Source: Marthasterias glacialis (taxonomy: Eukaryota > Echinodermata > Asteroidea > Forcipulatida > Asteriidae). Taken from it: a stretch of DNA of 64,000 bases. The stretch lies in contig OU452226.1 of assembly GCA_911728455.2 (NCBI GenBank), positions 12,003,498-12,067,497 on the forward strand, written 5' to 3'. Positions within the stretch are counted from its first letter, which is position 1; every line of letters begins with the position of its first letter. The translations under genes were made by a program, and so were the position numbers. The notes below the pieces were generated by a model. That model did no database searches. It was not told where the DNA came from and saw only the letters and a program-made list of their open reading frames with translations. Below are positions 48,441 to 60,011 of this stretch, piece by piece.

Positions 48441-49590
48441 GGATTGAGACAGTAGGGATCCTACATAAACTCATATTGGTTGATTTGGGAGGATTGAGGC
48501 AGTAGGGATCCTACATAAACTCATATTGGTTGATTTGGGAGGATTGAGGCAGTAGGGATCCTACATAAACTCATATTGGTTGATTTTGAAGGATTAAGGC
48601 AGTAGGGATCCTACATAAACTCATATTGGTTGATTTGGGAGGATTGAGGCAGTAGGGATCCTACATAAACTCATATTGGTTGATTTGGGAGGATTGAGGC
48701 AGTAGGGATCCTACATAAACTCATATTGGTTGATTTGGGAGGATTGAGGCAGTAGGGATCCTACATAAACTCATATTGGTTGATTTGGGAGGATTGAGGC
48801 AGTAGGGATCCTACATAAACTCATATTGGTTGATTTGGGAGGATTGAGGCAGTAGGGATCCTACATAAACTCATATTGGTTGATTTTGGAGGATTGAGGC
48901 AGTAGGGATCCTACATAAACTCATATTGGTTGATTTGGGAGGATTGAGGCAGTAGGGATTCTACATAAACTCATATTGGTTGATTTGGGAGGATTGAGGC
49001 AGTAGGGATCCTACATAAACTCATATTGGTTGATTTTGAAGGATTGAGGCAGTAGGGATCCTACATAAACTCATATTGGTTGATTTGGGAGGATTGAGGC
49101 AGTAGGGATCCTACATAAACTCATATTGGTTGATTTTGAAGGATTAAGGCAGTAGGGATCCTACATAAACTCATATTGGTTGATTTGGGAGGATTGAGGC
49201 AGTAGGGATCCTACATAAACTCATATTGGTTGATTTTGGAGGATTGAGGCAGTAGGGATCCTACATAAACTCATATTGGTTGATTTTGAAGGATTAAGGC
49301 AGTAGGGATCCTACATAAACTCATATTGGTTGATTTGGGAGGATTGAGGCAGTAGGGATCCTACATAAACTCATATTGGTTGATTTGGGAGGATTGAGGC
49401 AGTAGGGATCCTACATAAACTCATATTGGTTGATTTGGGAGGATTGAGGCAGTAGGGATCCTACATAAACTCATATTGGTTGATTTGGGAGGATTGAGGC
49501 AGTAGGGATCCTACATAAACTCATATTGGTTGATTTGGGAGGATTGAGGCAGTAGGGATCCTACATAAACTCATATCAGTTGATTTTGGA
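48441..49590. repeat. 50-bp minisatellite, 23 copies in exact register
   Basis: Units of exactly 50 bp from 48441 to 49590, followed by a 10-base partial unit. Each holds the near-palindrome gtagggatcctac. Variants are confined to a few sites: ...tttggga|ggattgag against ...ttttgaa|ggattaag. The latter pair travels together and recurs at about 48585, 49135 and 49285. No insertions or deletions occur among the units. Confidence 0.98.
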
Positions 49591-49600
49591 GGACTGCTGC

Positions 49601-50214
49601 ATAACATAAACAGGTTGGGGTAAATGAGACACTCAAGGTTTTTTTGTTCGGATCGGAAGAGTTTTCTCAAGAAATCCTCTGAATAACATCGTCAAACCCA
49701 TCCCAAACTGATTTTGTCTTACAATCTGTATAAAATTGAAGAATTAATCATTTGCAAAAGAGACTGTACGACTGGCAGTTAACTATTTTGATGCATTATC
49801 TGTCTATGCCACAATACCACGAACATCCAATCCGACACCAATCAACAAAAGTCTTGACTTATTTCATAAAAAAAATAGCTGTCTTGATGCATTGTCTGTC
49901 AACGCCACAATACTTCACTGAGTCTGACACCAAGCAACAAAAGTCTCAACTTATTTCATATATAAAAAATATATATATTTTTTTGCGGTAAAAAAAGACA
50001 GATAACATATTCAAAGTTTTGTTATAAATTGTTTATGAAATTGCTCCACATGGATTTGCACCATGCAATCAATCAGGAGGGAAATTGAATGGCGATATAT
50101 TTCGTTTCCGACACATCGCTTCAGTAACTTTCATCATTTTTAAAGCGTCTGAATCGCAGGATTTCAACAATTAGTGAACAACTTTGCAGATATAAATGTA
50201 GAGCCGGGAGTTAT
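49601..50214. other. Non-coding stretch
   Basis: Contains an imperfect duplication: 'gatgcattatctgtctatgc' (about 49790) and 'gatgcattgtctgtcaacgc' (about 49884), each followed by 'cacaatac'. No genes. Confidence 0.5.
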
Positions 50215-50345
50215 ACAGACGCCACGGAGACCATTGCCTCCGTTGCCCCTGGTCTTGGCCTTGGTGCCCCTTCAAAAATTTCCCAAAGACGTTAAGTGTC
50301 CTTTGCCAAATGCAAACAGCCTCGCCCTCTCAAAGATGAATGTCC
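50215..50345 (+). repeat. Dispersed repeat family G, copy 1
   Basis: 'ccattgcctccgttgcccc', 'ttggccttggtgccccttc', 'tgtcctttgcc' and 'gcctcgccctc' align with the minus-strand copy at 53762-53965. The open frame is not conserved between the copies. Confidence 0.65.
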
Positions 50346-51674
50346 AGGCCTGCAGAGCACTTGAAGTTTGAAAGGCATTTTACATGATTTTACATAGTTC
50401 AGTGTGGAACATGCTAAATATATCAACATGTGCTCCCGTTTGACTTCAACTGCCTGTTCCAAATTATACTTCATATGGATTTGGACAAGTCTTCAGGGCA
50501 CTACTATAAAGTGTAAACAACAAAAGGGAAATCAATCTGTTGAATCATTCTATAAAATCCACACTGAAAAAAAAAGAAAAGAAAAGAAAGAAAGAAAAGT
50601 AAACAAACTATCGCAAAATCTCTTTTGACTGGGGAGTCAAGCTCGATCGAGAAAACCAGCTTTTCCAGTGAGTGCAAAAGCAGACTCAGTGATGTAGATC
50701 GAGGCTGAATCACACTAGCGAAGCCTGACTGGCGTACGGATGCACGCTCCAACAACGCATGCCCCCAAAAAGGAAAGTGTTTCCCACTCTTGTTCTCAAG
50801 CAGCAGACCAGAGTATGGGCAGTCTCTGGACAACACCATTTCCGAAAGTCACCCGAGTGTGGGGACCCTCCTGTTTGTGATGAAGTCAAGGTAGCAGTTT
50901 ATATCATGACCTTCTGTTTAATTGATTTTTGTTCCCCCTTCTGTTCACTTTGTGTCTCTCTAAAAAAAATCTGCACAACCAACAGAGTTTACAATTGAAC
51001 AGTTTTCTTTTGAAACTTGGATATGAAAGAGGTGCTCCAAGGTCAAATTCAGTTTTGCGATGCGCTCTATTTTCAATTGATAGAGTCCCTATGAAAGAGG
51101 GAGGGGGGAGGGGGAGTTTCCAACCTCACATTAAAATGGTGGAAAATGCTATTATATTTTATACCCTTCCAGTGCAAATATCGTCAAAATCCCCAAACAT
51201 CCAATGACGTCACATTTCAAATATGGGTGCGTAAACTTTTGCGCAGGAAATTTTTGGTTCATTCCTGAATTTTGATGATATTCAGTCAAAACGGCATTGA
51301 ATTTAATGCTTTGACTGACGCAAAAAAATCCTCTTTTGATATGTACAGACCCATTTGTCGTTGATATCCAATAACGTCAGGTTTCAATTTTCGTTCTGAA
51401 AGAGTATGAAACACATGATATTTTACAGCATTTTGAGGTTGAAGACTTTAGATGAATCCCTAACTTTCCTTTGTTGCCCAACTCCAACTGAAAAGTAAAA
51501 ACCTTCTTTTCTGGTTAACGCAATCAAATGGTTCGATGAAAAGAAACCCAAAGATATTACTAATCCTGCACCATTCAAGCCTTTAAATCTTTTGAATTAT
51601 TGATATTTTTTTTATCATGATAATGTTCATGCTAATGTCAGGCCATGTCCTTTGGTGAACCTGTCACTAATTTA
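50346..51674. other. Non-coding stretch
   Basis: No exon supported. It contains a TGACGTCA palindrome at 51204-51211. Confidence 0.45.
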
Positions 51675-51931
51675 TTTGTACTGTACGCAATCCGCTTTTT
51701 TGATGGAGTCGGGAGCGGTGTTCAGCCATTGATCAAACTCATACAACAGGCAGTTGGTTTCGGAGGACCCATCACGGAGGAGATGGACCCCCTTCAACAG
51801 CAGCCAAACTTTTAGCAGATGTTGCCAAACACGAGAAAAAGCAGGTCTCACGGCAACATCACATCTATCACCGGACTGACAGCCCCCGAAGAGCACCCCC
51901 GGTCGCACCACCAGTCTCTCTTCGCCTTGTC
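51675..51931 (-). CDS. Candidate exon, unrecognised (85 codons open)
   Basis: A long CT tract ending tttgggag could be the acceptor. From 51931 the phase-1 frame stays open for 85 codons to a TAA at 51672-51674. The peptide has ordinary protein composition, for example VRPAFSRVWQHLLKVWLLLK, then GVHLLRDGSSETNCLLYEFD and QWLNTAPDSIKKADC. Phase 1 would fit the exon at 59769. No clear donor in a matching phase is seen, so it could be a terminal exon, part of an old mobile-element gene, or chance. Confidence 0.3.
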
Positions 51932-51960
51932 CTCCCAAAGAGAGAGACGGCAAAAAGCGC

Positions 51961-52008
<48 letters not shown>
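51961..52008. repeat. (GA)n microsatellite
   Basis: About 20 GA units immediately upstream (minus-strand sense) of the candidate exon, where they form its pyrimidine tract. Confidence 0.95.
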
Positions 52009-52012
<4 letters not shown>

Positions 52013-53761
52013 AAACCTGCAGCATCTGAACGGTCTATGGACAGGCACAAGTCCAAGCATATTATCATCACGTATTGTCATTACAACTGGGGGTGATAAT
52101 TATACGGGCTATTGTGACCGAGCCATTTGGAGGCACTGGACCATTTAGATCCTGGCGACAGTGAACATGACAAAAGGCACCAGGGACCCCAGTGGCCCAT
52201 CACTGTCGAGGCAGATGCACTTTTACCCGGCTCGAGCGATTCGACGGTGATCCGCTGATCCCGTTGATCGGGCTCAGGAAGCAGTGTGGCTGTGGGCAAG
52301 GTCTCCTCTCCCCCCCCCCCCCACTCCCGTCTGCCTGTGCTTCTCCAAAGTGACTGTACTTTCCATAATGGAAGCTGTGTGTAAAGGAGGCGGCGGCGAC
52401 CGTGGTGGTGGTAGTCGTGACGGTGCTGGAAAGGTGTTGTTTGAAACCGTCCTGCCGCCACGTTTTTTTTAGGAGAGTTCAGTGCAGGTACCTACACAGG
52501 TAATGACCAGCGACAACCCCGCGGGGGGATTAACTACATTGTGTGTGCTGTGTCCAACACAAACCACCCACAATACACACATTTCCATGCAAGAAAAAAA
52601 AAAGTGGAAACCCATACAGGAAAAGACTGTAAAAGAGAGAGATAAAAAAAAACATTAAAAAAAAAAACATACAACAACAACAACGACAAAGAATGAACAA
52701 GATATAAAGTGACATCTGTGCAGAAAGCTAACAAAAGAAAGTATGTCGTGACCCAAAGTGCCAGTGAGTAAAAAATATACACACAAAAATACTATATAAT
52801 ACATATAAAAAAGCAGAAATAAATAACAATAAAAATGCACAGACACGATTTGGACCACAAATTGCAACGTGTCTAATGATGGTAATGGTCCCTGCATCCG
52901 GGGCTGGCAACCCCGGCCATCCTTACTCTTTGTATGTCCCGCTTCACTTCACAAACTCCCAAATTCCCATCCAGCAAACCACAAATTACTTTAATTTGTT
53001 ACCGAAAAACAGTACACCACACAAACTGGGAGATACTGGCCGGAGCCTTCTCGATGACAGAGGGGGAAGAAAAATGACGATGAAGCAAAAAGAGAGCAAG
53101 CGAGAGAGAGAGGGGGAGAGAGAATCTGAGAGAGTACAAGCCCTGTCGGACATTGAAGGTTTTTAGCCAAAGCCCAGAGTGATTATTCCCACCATTGGCA
53201 GGAAACAGTTACGCTAGATGGATTGCATCCTGAATGAGAAAAAAAAAAAAAAGGAAACTGCCATATAGTGGATGGATCGCAGCAGATTGCTTTAGAGCTG
53301 TCAACTACAACAAGAACGAGGCTCATTTGGCACTCATTAGTCCGATCACTTGATGGAAGCTCATATCCCGTTCCTGATGTATACCCTCACCCCCCCCCCC
53401 CATCCCCCCCCCCAAAAAAAAAAAAAATGCTTGAAGAAAAATAAAATAAAATAAAAAAATAACGAGAGAAAAAAGACGACAAATGAAAGGGGAAAAAAAA
53501 AACTTTACAAAAATCCCTGTTAGAAATTATCATCAATTGTCATTACGTGAGGTATCTGGCATAGGTGGTTAATGTTGTGGAAAACAATTTCCACAAATTG
53601 GGGAAACGCTGAGATCTCTCGCGCGGGACGATGACGATATCTGTGCGTGTTTATCGGGGTACAATTTCATACGCAAGCTTCGCAGCAGACAAAGCTTTTA
53701 TTTAGTCGCCAGAAAAAAAAGAATAGCCGGGAACCTGCCGCAGTCGTCATGCGATCATATG
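52009..53761. other. Non-coding stretch
   Basis: C and A homopolymers near 52309-52322 and 53390-53428, and a (GA)-rich run near 53099-53125. No genes. Confidence 0.5.
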
Positions 53762-53965
53762 GTATTTTCCCTGGTAGCCTGTTTGCGTCGAGCAAAGTTG
53801 AACTTTTCTAAGGTGCACGCCTGCGGTTTCGTTCTCGTAGGGGCTAGGCCGTGTAAAGGGGCACCTCAAGGATGGAAATAAACATTTGTACCGGAGCATT
53901 TCAAGGGGCACCAAGGCAATGACCTGGGGCATTGGGGCAATTGCCTCCATTGCCTCTATGAGGCA
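53762..53965 (-). repeat. Dispersed repeat family G, copy 2
   Basis: On the minus strand: 'gcaatggaggcaattgcccc', 'attgccttggtgccccttg', 'catccttgaggtgcccctt', 'aaagttcaactttgctcg'. Longer than copy 1 at 50215. Confidence 0.65.
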
Positions 53966-55796
53966 TCAATTCCTGAAGGTGACTCTCACAACAATAATTG
54001 ATATCTTCAAGTCCAAAACTTTCCAAAAGTTTCTTGCATAATTTTCCCGAACAAAATTTTGATCAGTGTTTCGTAAGGGCTAGTGATAATCGCTGGAGCC
54101 AAAATGTGATAGGAGGGGTCATGGTTAACGATGGTAATTGACTGTCACACTTACAGACGGAAATAAACCTCCCAAAGTTAAACCATCAACGCCGATGTCT
54201 GTCGATCTGTATGCAATACTTTCTTAGCCCTCGTCAGTCTGGTCCCTTTTATGTCGTGGCAACTAGCGCTACATTGCCATTGGGTACAGCGGGAACGAGA
54301 CCGGTAAGGCTTTTTTTTCATAGCATTTGGAAAAAAAATGAGTTCATTTTATTTATTTCATTCTTTTTTTTTAATGACATGGCCATGATTTGTACTGCAG
54401 ATGTTAACAAAATAACATAACTCGTAAATTTGTTGCTTTTGTGCTTCGCAAAAAAGTTACCAAAGCTCAATTTGCGTAATTGAAAAAAAAACCCAGCACA
54501 ATTCCTTTCTCCCGATTGATGCTGAGTGCATCAGTACTATTTTCACATGATCGTCATTTGAATCCAGTGTGCACCAAGTCAGCTTTCAGATTAACAAATT
54601 GGTAATTTAATAACCAAATGTTGTACTCTCACTTTAACTATCCCAGGCCCCGCCTAAATCGCAAAAGACTCCCTTTCACGGCCCATCTACCACAGGAGAA
54701 ACTTTATATTGATTACAAGCAAGAAAACTGCGACGTCCACAAATGACGGCCTAAATTTGCAGCGATGCCAACGACCAATTAACCATCGCTCAATTGCGAA
54801 TCTCCCAGCAGGCACCATCTTGTTTCTGGCTGCTTTAACGGCCGCCAGATGGGAACGGGATAACTACTCTTCGTTCAAGCTATCGTCTCTACTGACAAAA
54901 CCACTAAGTCATCATGGACTCATGAATGGCCGGTCGTTTTGGTTTTGACGGGGTGGCGTGACGTGCTCCGTCGCACAAGCAGGCTGTTAGGAGGCTATTA
55001 ATGGTTGGACGGGGGTCCCGGAAGACGCGGGGACCAAAAGCCCTGTTAATGACTTTATACCCAGTCCAGGAAGAAATATGATAATTTGGCCTGATGGAAA
55101 CAGTTTTCAATTAGAACAAGCTTTGAGGAATTGGGAAGATTAAGACTTTGCGAGCTACTCTTCTCTGTCGGTGCAAACTACAAAAAAAAAAAAGAAAAAA
55201 AAAGGATTGTTTCTACAGAAGCCACAACTCTACACTCAGGTGTGCAGTTTGACCAAAAATAAAGATCTTGGGTAATTGATTAAAACAAAACATCCTCCCA
55301 GTCTTTAAGCAAAAAGACCACCTCCCCCCACAAAAAAAAAAAAAAAAAAAAAAATTGAAGCTGGGTGGAATATTATAGAGGACTTTCTACCAAAAACATT
55401 TGGAGATGAATTTCAAAATGTGTTCAATAAGAGGCCACTTTCATAAAGCCTGTAAGCAGGTGCAGATGTTTTCTGCTTACCGAGTGACCCATTAGAACAG
55501 TTTCGATTTCGTAAACACTGCTAACCGTAAGCAAAGTAAAAGGCAAGCTAGCTTCCCGGTGGTTCTTGTAAGATGAGTGACGCAACAATGAAAGTTCTCT
55601 GTGAACGTGAACACACGCTGAACCTTCTCTATCGTTTATGAAATACACTTTTGCTGACCCACGTTTTTATGCCAGCTTTTACGAAATTAACCCGAATTCT
55701 ACAAGTCATTTACGGAAGATTTCAACATACATGTAGGAAGTCTTCAAAGGAGCCATATTGGATTAAGTACGATTAAAAAGTCATTAGTTGCTGTTA
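53966..55796. other. Non-coding stretch
   Basis: Poly-A tracts near 55180-55203 and 55331-55353. A distant relative of dispersed repeat C ('actttcataaagcctgtaag') lies near 55438-55640. No exon. Confidence 0.45.
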
Positions 55797-56305
55797 TTAG
55801 ACCCAAGCATTGCCAGTCCATAGATTCCACCACTGGACCATGCGATATTCAACAGACCATACTAACTCATACACATAGTCCATAGGTGCCATTATTGAAC
55901 CCGATGGATACAGTCCATAGTTACCACTAATAGACATAAGTATACCGTCCATATAGGTGCCATTAATGCACCCAAGCATGCAGTCCATAGGTCTCACTAC
56001 TGGACCGAAGTATATTGTTTACAGGAGCTATTATTTGACCCAAGCATACAGTTCATTGGTACCGCTGTTGCACATAAGCATACAGTCCTCAGTTGCCACT
56101 AATGGACCCAAGTATGTAATGTTTCCAGGGGCCATTATTTCACCAATACAGTCTATAGGTACCATTATTGCACCCAAGCATACAGTCCATAGGTATCACT
56201 ATTGGACCACAGTATCATTTACAGGTGACATTATTTGACCGAAGCTGACAAGTTCATAGGCCCCATTACTGAACCCAAGCATACAGTCCATATGTCCCAC
56301 TATTG
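55797..56305. repeat. Degenerate array of 'catacagtccataggtaccatta' units
   Basis: About 13 diverged copies of a 34-40 bp unit combining 'acagtccataggt', 'ccattattg' and 'gacccaagca'. High divergence suggests an old array. Confidence 0.85.
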
Positions 56306-58214
56306 GACCCATCAACAACTAAATGTGATCAGAATATTTCTTTCTTTCATTATGTTGAAATTTGTTCAATTCTTTGCTAACATTCTGGGTCCAATTTTTC
56401 ATAGAGCTTCCTAACGGCCGATTTTGTGCTCACTGTGCGATTTCCATTTACGTAAACACGGAAAAGACATGTTAACCCTACGGCGCTTACTGTAAGGAAG
56501 TGACTGAAGTAACGATGCAAATCCATGCTGAACGCGCAGGCTGGCCGCCTAATTTTCTGAAACACGCTTCCACCTAAACAAAATTTGCCTCCTGAAGATT
56601 GTTTACTTGTTCGCATACCGTTCAAGAAGTTCTAACTAATTGGCACATGGTTAATCAACCCGGTTTTAAAATCAACCCGGTTTTAAAATCAACCCGGTTG
56701 ATAGTAAAGGTAAAATATCTATAGGATTGGTTGAGCTGATAGCGCAATGTTCATTACTTTGTGTGATTAAACGTATACATGAAGGAAAAAAAACTTGTGA
56801 AAATTTGGCCTCAATCCGTCATCTGCATCGGAAGAAAATGGTGAAAAACCCTGCACACTTTTCAGCATGTAAACACATTGTCCTTAATTTTGATTGTTAC
56901 AGCATGTAAACACATTGTCCTTAATTTCCATTGTTACAATCGAAATTAATATGGGGGGGGGGGGAGGTCTTCAAAGTTCTGTTTTCTCGACTTTGACAGT
57001 ATTTCAGACCGAACTATTTCTATGAAAGATTGGAACTGGTAGTAACTTCACAGCCAGTAAGCTTTCGGATTGATACTACAAAAAAACAACACATTTTTGA
57101 TGAATATACCAATCAAGTAATCTACCTTTACAGATGGCTTCCCAGACAAATTCGCGTGAAATACAGACAGCGCCGAGGTCTCACTGTATCTTTAATTCAA
57201 ACATCAGTTACAAAAATGTGCAGTGAACGGTTAAAGCACTAAAAGAATCCAAAAGTACACACAGGGCGGGAGAGAGTCAGAGAGGGATGGAGAGAGTAAT
57301 GACAAAGTCATTTTTCTGCGCATCAGACGACCATCCCAGACACCTCCACCCTCGTTATTGACACAATGACAACTTCGACTCAGTGAACAGTGTTAACGAC
57401 CCTTCAAATGTTAATATTCCCCCCCTCACCAGACGTGCAGGCACTGTATGATATTGGGGGAGGGGGGGGTGTCACAAGATGGGCAGGCATAAAAAAAAAA
57501 CTAACGACGGAGGCGATGGGTTGTACCGAGGAGGGAAAAAATAAAATAAAAATCAGGCATATATACAGGCTTGATTTAGATTTAAAATGTGCATTGACAT
57601 GTCAGAGTGATGATTCTTCCCAAATTGGAGAAGAAAAGCGACTGACCATAGAAAATTACAGACAGGGTACAGGATTGGTTTCTATCAACAAAAACAAAAC
57701 TTTTCAAAAACTTGAAAAGTTTCAATCTGAAAGCTCAATGATCATAAAGGTCACAAAAGTATAAATCCTCCAGAGAAATATTTCAATCGAAATAATGTCA
57801 AATTCAAGATAATATCATTTTACCCCACCCCCCCCCAAAAAAATATATATATAGATATAAATAAACAAAAAAACAATAATAATAACTATTGCCACAATTA
57901 ATACACATCATTCATGACAAACCATGCACTGTAAAGTTGCTGTCTGTTCCATCACAAGACCCTCCAAACCTCCAACCCTCCAAAATTAATTGAGATTGCA
58001 CTAGGTTTTCAAACTGTAACGCCATGCCACTCAAGACACCAAAAAAACACAACAAACATAAGAAAATAAGTAAAACAAAAAAAAACCCCAATATTTTCAA
58101 GGTTAGAAAGTAAAGAAAGGTCAACTGTCCGACCTTTCAGATATAAAAAAAAAATGATTATCAAAATCCTGGCCTTGGGGGTGCTACTGCTTTGGTTCAG
58201 GTGTGAGGCCAGAC
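56306..58214. other. Non-coding stretch with two small tandem repeats
   Basis: A 17-bp unit atcaacccggttttaaa occurs about 2.9 times at 56654-56702. A 37-bp unit is duplicated at 56863-56936. A weak relative of dispersed repeat C lies near 56385-56600. No exon recognised. Confidence 0.6.
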
Positions 58215-58330
58215 CTGCGGAGGGAGGTGTGAGCATGGTGAAGGGGTTGTGTAAAATGTGGCCGGCTGTATGGCACTCGAATGCTAAATGGGACGGAGCG
58301 CGACGAAGCATGCCGACAAAAGTGGCAGCC
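58215..58330 (-). CDS. Weak exon candidate (116 bp)
   Basis: Acceptor cttttctttgcag| and donor CCGCAG|GTCTGG bound 116 bp on the minus strand. Two frames are open: phase 2 to phase 1 gives AATFVGMLRRAPSHLAFECH then TAGHILHNPFTML; phase 0 gives GCHFCRHASSRSVPFSIRVP. Phase 1 output would fit the exon at 39208, but the input phase does not fit the exon at 59769 directly. No family is recognised, and two open frames weaken the case. Confidence 0.25.
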
Positions 58331-59599
58331 CTGCAAAGAAAAGGTGTCGCTAGTCGACTCTCACCCACTGTGTATCAGGACAGTAATGCGTCATGCCAGA
58401 AAGCTTGGCAGGGAGGGGGGGGGGGGGGGAGAAGGGCGGAGAGGGGAGGGCATAGTCTAGCCCAGTACTGCTGCACTTGGAAGCAGGTGCTTTTACCTCA
58501 TTAGGCAGAGTGTGATTACCGGTCATTGCAATTTCTTCTTCTTCTTCTTCTTTCTTTTTTTTTTTTTTTTTTTTTTTTGTTGGTTATCAAAGAGCTGGAT
58601 TGATGGAGTACGATGACATTATAATTTGTCATTTGAAGGTAGTGCTCAAATTTATTCATGCCTTCTTTGATTCTTGGATGCAGTTGGCATATGGTGTGGA
58701 ATAAGCAGTTGTAAAGGATTCCAACTGTGGAAACGTCGAGGACTGAACTTTATCAAGCTGTCTGTTTAAAAAGAAGAAGAAGAAAAAAAGAAGGAAAAAA
58801 AACCGAGGCTGCCCGTCAAATAAGGCTGGTTCCTTGACATTTATTGACAAGCATCAGTACTTTGACACACTGGGAACCTATCCTGGAGGCCTTCCTTGGG
58901 TATGAATAGGCGGGTTTCTTGGCAATGTATTGCCATGATCAGTACTATGACACACAGGGAACCCAACCAGTATGCTGTAGTGTACTGAGTGATTATCACA
59001 AGTAAAATTTCAGAAAACACTATCAGTAAAAAAAAAGACAACAAAAAGTTATTGTACAGCACGGTTGGGAGGTGTATGGCAAAGTTACTCCATGTAAATA
59101 TCTCTGATAAACCAAATGTGACTCTGTAAAAGCCCGATGGTGTTACAACTCACTTTGTTGATCAGTTTGACAGTCACTACCTTCAGAGTTAGGCCAGACT
59201 TCGATACCTTACTTCAGTGCTACATGTTTCAACTTCGTTTCACAAAAACACAAGAGGAGAAAAACTGACACAAGAAAAATATACAAGGACCTGAGGACTA
59301 CAAGCTCTTTCGGTTACATCCAACCATTTTGATGGTAACAATCAACAATCGGTACCTTAAGCTATAGAGTAAGGACCTCGCCACTATCTTTGAATAAAAC
59401 AACATCAATCAATCGCTCGATCGAAAAAATGTATGGGAATGGGATGAGGTAAAATGTACTCGTGGGTAAACACAAATGTCGGCAAATGTTAAGTGTGTTT
59501 TATACTTTCGACAATCTGAGCAAAATAATTAGGTTAAAGGTTAAAGAGTGTGGAGGAGTGCAATTGTACTTGTTAAAAAAAATGATGCAAAGCCACTTT
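58331..59599. other. Non-coding stretch
   Basis: A 13-G run near 58417-58429. A cttctt/T-run (58531-58579) faces an inverted aagaag/A-run (58768-58802), which could pair. No exon. Confidence 0.5.
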
Positions 59600-59712
59600 T
59601 CGCTTAAAAATATAGGTGACCAGTTAACGCGCCTGTTAAACATCATCTGTTACTGGTTCCCTGCTAATTTTGAGGCTTAGCAGAAACATTTAGCAGCTGT
59701 ATGAAAGTGCTC
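59600..59712 (-). repeat. Dispersed repeat family C, copy
   Basis: On the minus strand: 'tttcatacagctgctaaatg', 'tttctgctaagc', 'aattagcagg.aaccagt'. It matches 33385-33480. It lies just downstream of the donor of the exon at 59769. Confidence 0.55.
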
Positions 59713-59768
59713 GCCACCCCCTCCTCCTCCTCCCCCCCCCCAATCCCAAGTATGACTTTTGTTCTCAC

Positions 59769-60011
59769 CCTTTGAAGGTCTGTTGGACAGAGCGAAAACA
59801 TTCTTCAGATATTTTGAAGTGGAAATGTTGATGAAACTGTCGCGGGAACCCTTGGCGGCATCCTGCTGGGCTCCTTCTGACCCAGCCGTCCCATTTTTTT
59901 CACACCAGCACATTATCCTACTCTGCTTTGGCTTGGAGACGCTTGGTTTGGGTAGACTGACGAGGTATGAGAACATCTCAGCTAGCGCTGTCTCCGGGAT
60001 GAGGGATACAC
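59769..60011 (-). CDS. Internal exon of an unrecognised split gene (81 codons' worth)
   Basis: Acceptor ttattttcctccag| and donor AAAGG|GTGAGAAC are both good. The exon is 243 bp and phase 1 at both ends (two bases, 80 whole codons, one base). The peptide begins VSLIPETALAEMFSYLVSLP, continues KPSVSKPKQSRIMCWCEKNG, and ends KYLKNVFALSNRPSK. It mixes a short hydrophobic helix-like start with a Ser/Lys/Gln-rich linker and one CWC motif. No transmembrane segment or catalytic motif is visible. The donor phase joins directly to the acceptor phase of the exon at 39208-39365 (split codon G+GC, Gly), which supports one gene but does not exclude exons in between. Confidence 0.65.

Noticed and set aside
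42209-49590. Regular arrays considered as CRISPR
   Set aside because: There are no unique spacers; whole units repeat head to tail, and the genome is eukaryotic.
58154-58504. Plus-strand 116-codon frame with a signal-peptide-like start (MIIKILALGVLLLW)
   Set aside because: It runs into a G homopolymer, has no family resemblance and overlaps a better minus-strand exon candidate; the hydrophobic start is short and could be chance.
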